Shown here: positions 31,694-43,369 of the stretch, one piece after another
Layout: every line of letters begins with the position of its first letter
Position numbering within the stretch: the first letter of the stretch is position 1
Source of the DNA: Molossus alvarezi
Lineage: Eukaryota > Chordata > Mammalia > Chiroptera > Molossidae
Assembly: GCA_037176705.1 (NCBI GenBank)
Contig: CM073891.1
Location: 53,694,571-53,758,570 of the forward strand
Direction: 5' to 3'
DNA length: 64,000 nt
Translations under genes and position numbers: made by a program
The notes under the pieces: model-generated
Seen by the model: the letters and a program-made list of their open reading frames with translations, nothing else
The model's database searches: none
Told to the model about the DNA's origin: nothing

Positions 31694-34097
31694 CACATAG
31701 ACTTTCCTGTAAGTGCTGCTTCATTTCTAGAATCAATAATTTTCCCAAATGCAATATCTGCGACATTGGAGCTAAGAAAGGCTACATTAATAAGAGTTCC
31801 ATTGCCAAAGGTATAAAAACTCCACATATTTTACACCAACATGTCCCTATCACACAGTTCTTTGATTCACAATGTATATCAGCACATTAAAGGGTACCTT
31901 TCAGAAACCTGTTGAATTTATATTTAGTCCAGTACATAATTTATTTAATACTGGAACTTGGTTTCATAGAACACATTTCTGAAAATAATGTTCTCATTTT
32001 TGTTCTCAGCACTCAAATTGTTATGTTCTCCCCAATCTAAATCACTGCATCTCTACATCCCCAACATTAATTTATAAATGTAACTCCTCCAATATTTAAC
32101 TTATGAGTATATTATATTTTTATTTTTATTTTTTTTCAGTTACTATCAATAAGTTCTTGGTGTCCCATTGTCTTCACATTTCTTTTCTAGCTCAAGATAT
32201 ATATTTAAAATACATACATGGAAACAATACCCGAGTCATGACTATAGTCCATATTTGATACGATTTTGATGTTATGTGATTTGAATACACCAAGAGAGAT
32301 CTGATCACAAGCATATAAATAAATGGAATTGCCTAAAGTCAGGAAATATTCAGCTCTCAAAAATTCAGCCCTCTAACAATGGCAGTATAAAACAATGTTT
32401 TTTTCAGAAATAGATTTTCTCGTAGTCTATTCTTGGTTCTGTGATAAATCTCCCTCATCACATATACATAAAATACTCACCCACTCACTTCATATACTTT
32501 AGACAACAGATAGGAGGGGTAGGAGGAATTATAATCTGAAGTCAATTCTCACAGCAAATTCATCATGGACTTATAATTTATATTATATTTACTTCTAGAA
32601 ATTAGTTTAGGCAAATTACAATCAAATTCACTGTTAAAACATAAAGAAAAAAGTTAATTACCCAAGCCTAACATAGACAAGTAGCTAGTAATTTAATTGA
32701 GTGCTTTATTTTTAAATAAATATTTTGGAAAGAAAGGATTTTTGAAATTTTATTTTGTGTGGAGTGGGGTTTAAAGTTTATAGCATAGCTCTTCAGGTCT
32801 AGATCATCTGAATGGGTAATGCTTTAGACAATGTTCCTACAGCAAGCAGAAAAACTCTTCTTAGCCTATGGAAGATCTCATTCTACCTATGCACAAAACA
32901 TTTCTAGAAATTTCCTCACTCACTGAGGATCAAATTATTTTAGCATCTCTGAATGATTTAATGTGAATGTTATTTTAAGACTGAATAGCTACAGAACTTT
33001 TAAATTCCAGCCTCAGTGTTTCTTTAGCATGTCAATTATGTTTAAAATCTTTTATGCTTTTCATCTATTTGTTCTCAGTTAGCTCCATGTGCCAGAAACT
33101 ACTCTCAAAATTCTTTCTTAGGATAGATTTCAAATATGATTTGTTTTGTTGCTTGTTTTGCCCCATATTTTTCCCTTAACTAAACTGGGGCCCTCAGGGC
33201 CAACCTGGAGCACACCAACTGCATGTGAAGTAACATCCTTCATCTTACAGTTACTTTAAGACCGGGTCACACAGTTCAATTGAGGAATCTCATGGATCTT
33301 TCTTGTTTTTTGTTTTGTTCTGGTCCCTATCAATTTTGGATGGAGAAAAGCACTTGGCTTTTAAAACTCTGAAAAGTTTACAAATCATGAACTTTCTCTA
33401 TTCCTTTTTATTTCTGCTCACAAACTGGCCAATTATTTTCTGATCTCATTTTTCTGGTAATAACTGTCCGAGAAAGCCTTGGGTGCCAATGAGCAGAGAC
33501 ACAGCCCAGATGAGGCCATGTTTTGCTTGCTGAGTTGTTGCAGGAGACACTGTTTCCTAGGGTTTTATGGCTACATAAGTGGATCCCACATTCCCAGCCA
33601 CTGTTACAGGTATCTTACCAACCATAGCACCCACGTAAAGTTTTCCTTTTCTAATGGTTAAATAAATAATTTTCAAGTCTTATAAGTATAACATAATAAA
33701 AATTATTAGTCAAATACTTTCCCAATGCAAGTAGGAATAAGAAAAGAAGCAGTTTCCAAAGTTACTAAGAAATTTGGGCTCTATCTCTGAAATACATTTG
33801 CCAGTAAAGTTATTCACTAGCATTTTAGTGTCTGGACATCAGAGTAGATGATGAGAGACAGAGAGAGAAAGTGGAGGGAGCATCTGGGCTTTTAACTGCT
33901 TGACCTTCATGAATTACAAGTCCCTTCAGTCACTTCTGTTTGTATTCCATTGGTAAGAAATGATCACATGACCCTGCTCAGGTGCAAAATTCCCACAAAA
34001 TACCCTCTAAGCATGTGCCATGGAAGACAAGGAGAATCAATCATTGGTGAATACCAGCAGGCTCTGTCTCACAGGACCAACATATTTTGGTAACTCC

Positions 34098-34605
34098 CAT
34101 AAGTTATGGATTAAATTGTGCCTTCCCAAAAAGATATCTTGAAGTCCTAACGTCTAGTACCTCCAAATATGATCTATTTGGAAATAGGATTTCTTGTAAG
34201 TGTACTTAGCTCAGGTAAGTTCAGATCATACTGGAGAAAATGAATCCTTAAGTTAATGACTGGTGTCCTTATAACAAGAAGGAAGTCTAGATACAGATAT
34301 ACATAAGAGGAGGGCATCATGGGGACACAGACACACACAGGAAGTCTGCCCTGTGAAGAGAGGCAGAGATTGGCGAGATGCGTCAACACACTGAGGAACC
34401 CCAAGAATTGCTGGCTGTCACTAGCAGCCAGGAGCCATAGATGAAACAGAAGGTCCCTCAGAGCCCTTTAGAAGGGACGAACCCTGTTGACAACTTACCA
34501 TTTGAAATTTCTAAAGTCCAGAACTGTCAGAGAATCCATTTCTGTGTTTAAGCCATCCCAGATTTCGGTCTTTTGTCACAGCAGCCCTAGGAAACTAATA
34601 TACCA
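34098..34605 (+). mobile_element. MaLR (MLT1-type) solo LTR
   Basis: Starts agttatggattaaattgtgc, then gaagtcctaacgtctagtac, actggtgtccttataacaag, agaactgtcagagaatccat and tttaagccatcc, ending agcagccctaggaaactaat. This order is that of mammalian MaLR LTRs. Diverged by insertions and point changes; no internal MaLR sequence. The 76-codon minus-strand frame here is a chance frame. Confidence 0.82.
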
Positions 34606-34784
34606 TGAACTTTTAACTTTTTAGTAAGATCTTTTGGTTGATATGCATTTATTTCACATGACGAGATCTTCAAACTTACTCATATGTAAATTTAAAATAT
34701 TGAGATATGATCTGTCACCATTAACACTGAGAAATTTTAAAGATTGTCAACATGATCTCATGATAAAGTTGGTAAAGATAAAAA

Positions 34785-35045
34785 AATTATACAACCACTA
34801 TGGAAAATGGTAATACGTATCTGTAAAATGAAATATGAATTTACCCTTTGAACCAGAAAAACAACTCCGAGGAATCTGTCCACAAACATAACTGGCACAA
34901 CATGAAAACGCAGAGCACCAGACGATGCATTACTGCATTATTTTAAATAGCAAAAGACCAAAGCAGAGCAAAATACCCAATAAATGAGTTTTTAGTTCAA
35001 TAAATGACACAATAAAAATCCACACAAGAGAGAACTGCAGAAAAA
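34785..35045 (+). mobile_element. Old L1 3' UTR fragment (sense)
   Basis: acaaccactatggaaaatgg, then accctttgaaccagaaaaac and ctgcattattttaaatagca, which is the sense form of an L1M 3' region (ORF2 end and 3' UTR). It is followed directly by the mariner-type MITE. Confidence 0.7.
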
Positions 35046-35049
35046 AATA

Positions 35050-35150
35050 CAAGGCAGGGCAAAAGTAGGTAGGTTTACAGTTGTGAGTATATGAAACACA
35101 AAGTTTTTTCTTGTATTATTATTTTTAAATTATTGTATTTTTTTCTTTTT
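35050..35150 (+). mobile_element. Mariner-type MITE, left part with terminal inverted repeat
   Basis: The left terminus gcagggcaaaagtaggtagg (35055), followed by ttacagttgtgagt, is the inverted complement of the right end at 35404-35446. The interior is AT-rich. The element is cut at about 35150 by an L1 3' tail and resumes at about 35396. A TA dinucleotide flanks both outer ends (tacaagg...ccctgta). Confidence 0.8.
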
Positions 35151-35151
35151 T

Positions 35152-35396
35152 TTCAATTTTGAAATTATATATCTTTTAAAAAATTAATTAATTTATTTTT
35201 GTTACAGATGTTTCTCCTTTTTCCCCCACTGATTCCCCCTCCCTTACCCTCCCCGCCCTGTCCCCAACTTTGTTGTCCGTGTCCATTGTTCATGCATACA
35301 TGCATATAAGTTCTGTGGTTTATCTCTCCCCAACCACCCCCTCTTCTGGGGATTGCCAGTCTGTACCCCACTTACATGTCTCTGGGACTACACCAT
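35152..35396 (-). mobile_element. L1 3' UTR tail inserted into the MITE
   Basis: Antisense bat L1 3' UTR: ttaatttatttttgttacag at 35186, the C-rich segment and catgcatacatgcatataag at 35290, ending near cccacttacatgtctctggg. A strongly 5'-truncated minus-strand insertion that splits the MITE. The 68-codon minus-strand frame is a by-product of this UTR. Confidence 0.85.
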
Positions 35397-35446
35397 TCTT
35401 TTCCATATGAAAAATTGTAAACTTAGTTTTGCCCCACCCTGTATCC
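35396..35446 (+). mobile_element. Mariner-type MITE, right part
   Basis: ttttccatatgaaaaattgt, then aaacttagttttgccccacc and ctgta. The gccccaccctg end mirrors the left cagggcaaaag. It completes the MITE started at 35050; without the L1 tail it would be about 150 bp. Confidence 0.8.
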
Positions 35447-37090
35447 CTGTATATCTCTTTATAGACTTATATGAGAACAATCAGAATATGTTGCAAGTGT
35501 GAAATGCAAGATGCAAAACACCGCAAATGATATTCAGTATTATCTAGGACATAGATGGGGAAATACAAATAAATATTCATATTTTCTGAATACAGTTTTT
35601 TCAGTTGGAAAAATACATAAAAATCTAATAATAATGTGTTCTAAGAGTGGAATGGAACTGGATGAAAGAGATATAGATAGAATATAAAAAACTTATTATT
35701 TTTCTTTTTAATTCTCCATTTGTTTGAAGAGAGTCACTAAGTTATGGCAACATTTTAAAATGGAACCATCATTTGCATGTATTTTCATACACACAGAGTA
35801 TCTAAGCTTCGTGACCAGAGGTTTCAGGGATAAATTGCTTATGCTGCTCAGGAATGGTGAACAGGGACTGATATGTGTTTAGGTGGCTGGGAATCATAAA
35901 AAGAGAACAAATATTTTAATGCTGACAAGCATACTCCACTATATTTATATTCTCTGCCATTAGGATTACTATGCATCTTGAAATTACAAATAGCTTCTTT
36001 TAAGTTTAATGAGCATGCCTCAAGAGAATGTGGAGCTTATTACATTTAATATACCATTTTGCCTGTCCTAAATATAAAACCTTGATCTGAAAACTTTTAT
36101 GTCTCAATAGGCTTGATAAATTGAAATCTTCCAATTTAAAGATTATAAAAGGCTTATTGAATAAGGGCACCTTCATTATCAAATAGGTTTTTAAAAACTC
36201 TCTCTTTTGATGGTTTAATTGTAAATAGATTGAATTTCATTGGCTAGATGCCAAACTCAGAAACTGAGGGAGAGAATGACTGACAAAATGTTCTTTAGAT
36301 TTTGTAAAGCACAAACATTTAATCACACAGTTTGTAATAGCCAGCTAAAATCATATTTTATTGTCTTCATTCTTATTTATCCAGCTTTGAAGATTATCTT
36401 TAATCTTTACAACTGAATTGAATTTCTGTGTTTGATGTGGTGATCTCAAGTGAACAAACCTTTTGGAGAGAATTTTGTGAATTTAAGTTCTTTCTTGATT
36501 TTGCCTTTCATGAGTTCTCCGAATGGAGACTAACAAAAAAGGTGTCTTCCCACAAAATATCAGAATGAGATGTGAGGAGCTATTCTTTATAACAATATCA
36601 CAGGGATTTCAGGAAGCTGTAGAATTAAAAGTGGACATAAGCCACATATAAGTTGTTTCTTTCAGATTTCTATCTCTTAGACAATTTCAGTAAGTTTTGT
36701 ATATTTTAGGAATCATCACAATAAGAATTAATTATAACACCTTGCATTATAGTTTATGTGATTAAAACTTCAAAATTAAAATAATTTTTCTCTGGAATAT
36801 TTTAAATCAAAAGATAGTTCATCAATGATGTTTCCTTAATAAGAGAGTTCAAGTTTACCATGTCTGTCCCAGGTCCCCAGAACTGCCCAACAGTGGAGGG
36901 ACTGGTGAGAAAGAGCAGAGCAAATATAGAAAATACAGAAGCCACATTTTTCCTGTGCATTGGAAGGTAAAGGTAGTTTGTTAAAGGTCAATCCTTCCAT
37001 AAAGGTTATTTTTGGAACATAGGAAAGCCATGTTGCTGTGTATATTTGCCTCATCTCAGGCCACTTCATAATTTTTCTTTCTTATTCTTA
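35447..37090. other. Single-copy AT-rich DNA, no feature
   Basis: I see no recognisable repeat, splice-compatible exon or long frame here. The short frames (60-77 codons) have no domain. Confidence 0.5.
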
Positions 37091-37097
37091 GAATTTT

Positions 37098-37160
37098 GAA
37101 TAAAATTCTTACAAAATTGTTGATAAAATTAACACTATTTTAGATGTACAATAAATCCCC
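37098..37160 (+). other. Source segment A of the chimeric insertion at 38507
   Basis: 63 bp (gaataaaattcttacaaaat at the start, caataaatcccc at the end) that recur at 38506-38568 with one mismatch. Flanking bases are not shared. It appears single-copy otherwise. Confidence 0.85.
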
Positions 37161-37357
37161 AAATTTTCAGCAATATATCTGTATGACAAAAATGTTAAAG
37201 GAAGTCCTTCAGACAAAAGGAACATAATACTAGATGGGAATCTGGACTTAACATGAAGAAATAAAGAATATCAGGAATGGTAACTAAGTCAGTAAATATA
37301 GTAGATTGTTTTATTTACTAACTACATCTTAGTTTTTTTATGATTATATTTCTACAA

Positions 37358-37570
37358 ATTAATTTTCTTCATTGAATTTTAGAGAGAGAGAAAGGGAGAG
37401 GGAGAAAGAGAGAGAAACACTGATGAGTAAGAACATCAATTGGCCACCTCCTGCATACCTCCCACTGGGGATCGGGCGCACAATCTGTGCATGTACCCTG
37501 ACCAGGAGTTGAACCGGCGACCTCTTGGTACATGGGTCTATGCTCAACCACTGAGACACACTGGCCAGGC
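37358..37570 (-). mobile_element. Ves SINE (short-tailed type)
   Basis: Reverse Ves: attgaattttagagagagag to ccactgagacacactggccaggc, with gggatcgggcgcacaatctg in the middle. Short flanking repeat ctacaaa at 37352-37358 and 37571-37577. A C12 run follows at about 37581. The 74-codon minus-strand frame is the SINE itself. Confidence 0.88.
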
Positions 37571-38243
37571 CTACAAAATACCCCCCCCCCCAAATTATAC
37601 TTAATTATATTATGTCTTATCTTATTGCATTGTCTAAAACAATGTTAAGTACTTATGTTGATATTGACATTCTGACTTCAATGAGATGGTTCTCATATTA
37701 ACTTTATGGTTTGCTATTGGTTGCTATTCAGTGACTGGTATCTTGCACCAAGTTTTGGGTTTGTGGAATGTTTTAAAGCTTTTTAAAATTTCTGTCTGTT
37801 GGTTGGTTGATTGTTTGGTTTTAGAAACAAATGTTTATTTTTCTTTCTAGAAACAGTGATATACATCTTTAAAATATTGAGGCTATTATTTGAAATATTT
37901 TAATATGGTGTTTAATAATAACTGTGTTTGAATTTTTAAGATAAAACTTGTTTGGTGACACCTGTAATACTTTCAACAATAAAGACACATTTATAAAAAT
38001 GCTTATTTGGTGACAAATAATTCTTTTTATGTATTATTTACTTTGAAAATATTTAGTAATTTATTTAGAAATTTTGCATCTATATTTTGTTTTAAACTGA
38101 GCTATAATTTTATTTTGTTTTTTGCACTCTATATTTTAGATGTTGTAACCAGAATTATTGTATGTTTGAAAATTTAATAGGGAATCAGTCTATTCTATTC
38201 AATGTTCTAGAAGAGCTTAAATATATAAAACTTATCTGTTATT

Positions 38244-38452
38244 GCCCAGCCAGTGTGGCTCAGTAGTTGAGCATTGACCCATGCACCAAGAGGTCGCCGG
38301 ATAGATTCCTGGACAGGGCACATGCCCAGGTTGTGGGCCAAATCCCCAGTGGGGGCATGCAGGAGGCGGCCGATTCATTTTCTCTTTTATCGATGTTTCT
38401 ATCTCACTCTCTCTCTTCCTTTCTCTCTAAAATCAATAAAGGAAAAAAAAAA
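38244..38452 (+). mobile_element. Ves SINE (short-tailed type)
   Basis: gcccagccagtgtggctcag to aaaatcaataaaggaaaaaa. The target duplication ttatctgttatt / ttatgtgttatt (38232-38243, 38453-38464) differs at one base. Box B-like atagattcctgg. Confidence 0.9.
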
Positions 38453-38478
38453 TTATGTGTTATTAAAAGTTTGAAAGA

Positions 38479-38870
38479 GCCCTAGTTGGGTAGCTCAGTT
38501 GGTTGGAATAAAATTCTTACAAAACTGTTGATAAAATTAACACTATTTTAGATGTACAATAAATCCCCCAAAAGTTCAACATTAATTTCTTGATTTTATT
38601 TCTTCCTATCTTATGTCCTTGTTTATATTTAGCATTCACTAATGAAAATGTAAAATTCTTAGTAAAAAGGGGGAAAGGGAACAATAACCAAGTGGCAGAA
38701 CTTAAGAATGGTCCCTTCTTTCTTGTACCTTCTGATTCCTGATATGGTCCTGATATGACAGAGTTGCTGGTTCGATCCCAGTCAGGGCACATACAGGAAT
38801 CAACCAGTGAATACATGGATCCATGTCACAACAAATTTCTCTCCCTCTCTCTCTCTCTCTTCCTCATCAT
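38479..38870 (+). mobile_element. Ves-like SINE split by a chimeric insertion
   Basis: The 5' part is gccctagttgggtagctcag plus ttggttgg (38479-38506). The tRNA-like remainder resumes at about 38747 (tcctgatatgacagagttgc, tggttcgatccc with box B, gtcagggcacatac) and continues to a (tc)n end near 38865. Between them lie 229 bp foreign to the SINE; see 38507-38735. Confidence 0.85.
38507..38735 (+). other. Chimeric insertion copied from two nearby sites
   Basis: 38506-38568 matches 37098-37160 (62 of 63 bases) and 38570-38735 matches 39986-40151 (159 of 166), both in the same orientation. They are joined by one extra C at 38569. No poly(A), no target duplication and no GT/AG at the joins. The pattern fits replication-template switching over about 3 kb. 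The segment is inside the tRNA-like part of a SINE. Confidence 0.85.
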
Positions 38871-39637
38871 TCATTTACACATCTGAAGTCTTTCAGTTAC
38901 TTGAAGCATTTGGAAGACTAGATTCCAGTGTATCTGAATTAGCCCCATTTATTGTAATACCAGCCAGGTGACTAAAGCAATATATGAAAAAGTTTAAAAT
39001 TGACAACATTTTTATATTTAAACTAATACTAATATGTAGCCTAGATAAACACACTTTTATTTTACTCTCAATATTTCAAAATTGACCTATGACTCTTTCT
39101 TATTTTACATGCATTTCGGATTACCACAACGTTTGTGTTTTTACTCGCTTTCATTTTTGTATGGCTTTATAAGGAAGCAGTCACTGATACAATGTTAAAT
39201 GTATAGATACATGAACTACACCATTAAGAAATGGCTTAGCAATGTGATTTTCAAGTTATGGCTTTTTCTCATCATCAATATCAAGAGACAAAGCTAATTT
39301 ATGGAGGTAGATTGGTTTATTTTGACAATTAGATGAAATAACTTCAAATGCGTTTGAGCCAGAAAGAGGCAGTGTTTAATAAATGGGCTCATTGAGATGT
39401 TTTCCTGGGGTAGTTTTTCATTTTTAATTATTTATTGCCAACAATTTAAAATACTTAAATCTAGAATGATTTAGGATCTTACAGCCATCCCTTATATTTA
39501 TAAGTGTACTATGAGCATGTCATAGCTTTTAAAATGATTATATATTTGAAAAGCCATTTGGATCTCATTAAAAATAAAATTAAAGCTATAAAATTTGAAA
39601 ATATCCATCAGGCAAGTGTTCTCTTAAGTGCCTTTTT

Positions 39638-39885
39638 TTTTTTTTTTTTTTTATCCTCACCCGAGGACATTTTCCCATTTTTTTGTTCAGGTAGAGTGGG
39701 AGGGAGAGAGAGGAACAGAGAGAGAAACATCGATGTGAAGGGACACATCGAGTGGCTGCCACCCGCACGACCGACCAGGGCCGGGGACAAACTGCAACCG
39801 AGGTACGCGCCCTTAGCGGGAACCGAACCCGGGTCTCTCAGGACCGCAGGTCGACGCTCTAACCGCTGAGCCAAACCGGCCAGGG
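39638..39885 (-). mobile_element. Ves SINE, young, with target duplication
   Basis: Nearly consensus long-tailed Ves, CpG-rich (gggaaccgaacccgggtctc), ending gccaaaccggccaggg. Target duplication cttaagtgcctttt at 39623-39636 and 39886-39899, perfect. The overlapping 121- and 88-codon frames are the SINE read through. Confidence 0.95.
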
Positions 39886-39985
39886 CTTAAGTGCCTTTTA
39901 ACCCCACACAGTTTAGACAAAACTCTGTCCAAATTTCTATCTAGAATCTTAGAAGCATAAAAGAGAATTTAATCACAGAATAAAT

Positions 39986-40151
39986 AAAAGTTCAACATTA
40001 ATTTCTTGATTTTATTTCTTCCTATTTTATGTCCTTGGTTATATTTAACATTCACTAATAAAAATGTAAAATTCTTAGTAAAAAGGGGGAAAGGGAACAA
40101 TAACCAAATGGCAGAACTTAAGAATGGTCCCTTTTTTCCTGTACCTTCTGA
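39986..40151 (+). other. Source segment B of the chimeric insertion at 38507
   Basis: 166 bp (aaaagttcaacattaatttc at the start, gtaccttctga at the end) recurring at 38570-38735 with seven mismatches. Flanks are not shared; the sequence is otherwise single-copy in the window. Confidence 0.85.
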
Positions 40152-40334
40152 GTGCAAGTAGATTTTACAAATAACCCAAAGTGCCTCATTAGTCACTAAT
40201 TAATACCACCTCATTTACCGGGATATCATGGGTAAACTATTTAACATCCCCATCCCCCATGGGACACCAAACAAAAGTTTGATTTTTAATTTGGCATTTC
40301 AAGAAATAGAAAACTTGTTTTGTTAATTTAAATT

Positions 40335-40440
40335 TGTATACTCACGTGTCACACAGTGACCATTTGGTCAATAACAGATTACATACATGACAGTGGTCCC
40401 ATAAGATTATAATGGAGCTGAACTAAATTTCCTGCAAGAA
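40335..40440. mobile_element. Tigger-like DNA transposon, one end
   Basis: tactcacgtgtcacacagtg followed by atttggtcaataacag and gtggtcccataagattataa is the terminal sequence of a common mammalian pogo/Tigger-type element (I lean to the Zombi group). A TA precedes the terminus. It points inward toward the opposite end at 43370-43745. Confidence 0.65.
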
Positions 40441-41195
40441 ATGGAACCACATGTAGTTCAGGAGGATATTTTTCTCTGTTAGAAGCAATATCTGTGGGAA
40501 TTTGCAAAATTCCCTATCACTCTTGATACCTCAATTTTGAGTGCACATATTTGTGTCCAACTCTGGCAGCCACTGACCGTTTCAGCACAGAGGGGCCTGT
40601 CCCCTCAGTGCTATATATTCAGAGGGCAGCACAGCTCTTCCAGATCGAGCGTGATGGTCTTCACAGTGCATTGCTGTAAATTCTTTGTAGAGGACCTAAG
40701 ACCCTGTATGAAGACACAGGTTCATAGAACTAACTTAACAAGCATTAAGTGCCACTGACACTTGAGAAAAAGCTTTCTGTGGCAGTGTGGGGCCAGCCTG
40801 CCCCTGTACTTTGTAAATATTTATAGGTTGAATTGATGGAAAACATAGATAAGTGCTATTTCTTCCATCAATTTAATGCCAGAGATAGCCCTTTGTGCCA
40901 GATGGGATCAAAAGACCCAAAGTCAAAATATGGAGTCCTCAATTCTATACCCTCTTCATGTTAAGCACCTCCTTTTTTTTTTTTTTTTTTTAATTTATTT
41001 TTTAACTGAGAGGAGCAAGTTCTTTATTAAGCACTGTTAGATGAACATTCTATTACTTAGCTAACAGCATCTTAATTAATATAAGAAAGAATTTAATTTT
41101 GTGATTTCCAGACAGTGTTTCATCTTAGTCCATAAAGAGATCTTTTACAAATATTTCCGTAGCCCCTGCTGTACACCTGAAACCAATACAAAATA
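40441..41195. other. Unassigned interval within the transposon span
   Basis: Between the Tigger-like end and an old L1. It includes a T18 tract at 40975-40992 and, near 41170, gctgtacacctgaaaccaat like an L1 3' end. The 73-codon frame at 40537-40758 shows no domain. Part could be transposon interior, but I cannot show it. Confidence 0.4.
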
Positions 41196-41854
41196 GTACT
41201 TTTTATTTTTTTAAAGCTTTAAAAAATTATGCATTTATTTTGGGTGTACAGCTTAGTGATTAGACACTCATATACTTTACACAGTGTTCCCCTCAATATT
41301 TCCAGCATGCCAACTGGCACCTCGCATAGTAATCACACTAATATTGACTATATTTCCTATGCTGTACTTCCTTCTCCATGACTATTTAGTGCCTCTTAGT
41401 TTGTGCATCTTAGTCCCATCACCCATTTCACCCAGTGCCTCCACCCCGTTTGTCCACTGGCAACCACCAGTTCTCTCTCTGTCTCCGTGAATCTGCTTCA
41501 AATTTGTTAGTTTGTGTTTCAGATTCCAAAGAGTGAAATCATTTGGTGTTCGTCTGTCTCTGCCTGACTTATTTCACTGAGCACAATGCACTCTAGTCTT
41601 TCTGTGCTGTTGCAAAGGGTAAGATTTAATTTTTTAAATGGCCCAGTCATATTGCTCTGTATATATATATATCACAGCTTTCTTATCCACTTGTCTATTG
41701 CTGGGCACTTGGGTTGCTTTCATAGCTTGGTGGTTGTAAACAGTGCTGCAATGAACACAGGGGTACATATATTCTTTTGAATTAGTGTTTTGGGTTTCTT
41801 TGGATTAATCCACAGGACTGGAGTCACTAGGTCATAAGGCAGGGCTTTTTAAAA

Positions 41855-42296
41855 AAAATGTATCTTTAACATCCAGAAGTCACCCATCCAGTGTGGCTCA
41901 GTGGGTGAGCATCGACCCATGCACCAAGAAGTTGCTGGTTCAATTCCTGGTCAGGGCACATGCCCAGGTTTGGGGCCAAATCCCCAGTGGGGGGCATGCG
42001 GGAGGTGGCCAATCGATGTTCTCTCTCATCAGTGTTTTTATCTCCCTCTCTCTCTAAAATCAATAAAGAAAAAAAAATCCAGAAGTCAATGGCATTTTAA
42101 TACACCAATAATGAACTCTCATAAAGAGAAACTAAAAAACAATCCATTTATCACTGCAACAAAAAAATTAAGATACCTAGGAATAAACTTAACCAAGGAT
42201 GTAAAAGACCTGTATTCAGAAAACTACAGGACATTGAAAAAAGAAACAGAAGAAGATACAAACAAATGGAAGCATATACCCCTATGTTCACGGTAG
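41855..42296 (+). mobile_element. Sense L1 ORF2 fragment nested in the antisense L1
   Basis: Outside the Ves, the pieces 41860-41882 and 42089-42296 read as ORF2 ([27 protein letters not shown] at about 42160-42240, in part). It has neither a 3' end nor a poly(A), so it may be an inverted piece and not a separate insertion. Confidence 0.75.
41883..42076 (+). mobile_element. Ves SINE (short-tailed type) with target duplication
   Basis: cccatccagtgtggctcagt to aaaatcaataaagaaaaaaa, with box B-like ggttcaattcc. Perfect 12-bp duplication atccagaagtca at 41871-41882 and 42077-42088. Third level of nesting: Ves in L1(+) in L1(-). Confidence 0.93.
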
Positions 42297-42605
42297 GTCC
42301 ATTTTTAATCTTTTGAGGAAACTCCATACTGTTTTCCATGGTGGCTACACCAGTCTGCATTCCTACCAGCAGTGAGCTAGAGTCCCCTTTTCTCCACACC
42401 CTCACCAACACTTATTGTTTGATGATTTGTTGATGGCAACCATTCTGGTAGGTGGCCGGTGATATTTTATTGATTTTAATTTTAAGCACTCTCTTTTTCT
42501 GATTGCCACAACGTTACTTAATCTGACCACTGTTCCAACATACAATAGATAAAACCACATTGCCATGACAATCTCCTATGTTCCTTTATGTCTCCATCTT
42601 GATTT

Positions 42606-43134
42606 AATTTTATTTTTTTAATCAATTAATTTATTTTTGTTACAGATGTTTCTCCTTTTTTCCCCAGTGATTCTCCCCTCTCCCCCATCCCCAGCTTTGT
42701 TGTCCATGTCCATTGTTCATGCATACATGCATATAAGTTCTGTGGTTTATCTCTCCCCCCACCCCCTTTTCTGGGGATTGTCAATCTGTACCAAACTTCC
42801 ACATCTCTGGGACTACCCCATTCCTCAGACTGTTATGTTCATTATATTCCACAAATAAGTGAGATCATATGATACTTGTATTTCTCTGTTTGGCTTATTT
42901 CGCTTAGGATAATACTTTCCAGGTCCCTCCATGTCATCTCAAAGGATAAGAGATCTTTCTTTTTTACAGCTGCATAGTACTCCATTGTGTATATTTACCA
43001 GGGCTTTTTTATCCATTTGTCTACTGATGGACATTTGGGCTGTTTCCAGATCTTAGCTATTGTAAATAGTGCTGCTACGAACATGGGGGTACATATATTC
43101 TTTCTGATTGGTGTTTCAGGCTTCTTAGGGTATA
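42606..43134 (-). mobile_element. 5'-truncated L1 with target duplication
   Basis: Bat L1 3' UTR (ttatttttgttacagatgtt) and the last part of ORF2 (65-67 codons of the C-terminus, antisense), cut at about 43134. Perfect 13-bp duplication tccatcttgattt at 42593-42605 and 43135-43147. A standard target-primed insertion, minus strand. Confidence 0.93.
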
Positions 43135-43369
43135 TCCATCTTGATTTTTTATTCCTATTGATTCTCAGGCCACATTATACTCCCTCCTAGCAGTCACTAT
43201 TGTAGTGATCTATACTCTATCTAACTGGTTTCTCCTCAACATGTCTAATCAATCCAGCCCACATTACTATTCATAGAGCAGCACTGATAGCCTCAATGTT
43301 CTATTTCTGACCCAGTCAGAAGGAAACAGGAGGAGGGCTTTAGGACAGTGTTTATTAGTCTGTAGTGGT

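Larger units (their letters stand above)
41200..42480 (-). mobile_element. Old L1 3' UTR/ORF2 end (antisense), interrupted
   Basis: Antisense L1: 3' UTR from about 41205 (ggtgtacagcttagtgatta), then the ORF2 C-terminus at 41590-41865 (tgggcacttgggttgctttc), resuming at 42297 (ccatttttaatcttttgagg) to about 42480. The interval 41855-42296 is a sense L1 fragment carrying a Ves. Confidence 0.75.

Noticed and set aside
38507..38735. Processed (spliced) pseudogene made of two exons
   Set aside because: Neither junction in the source segments has GT/AG on either strand, and there is no poly(A) or target duplication.
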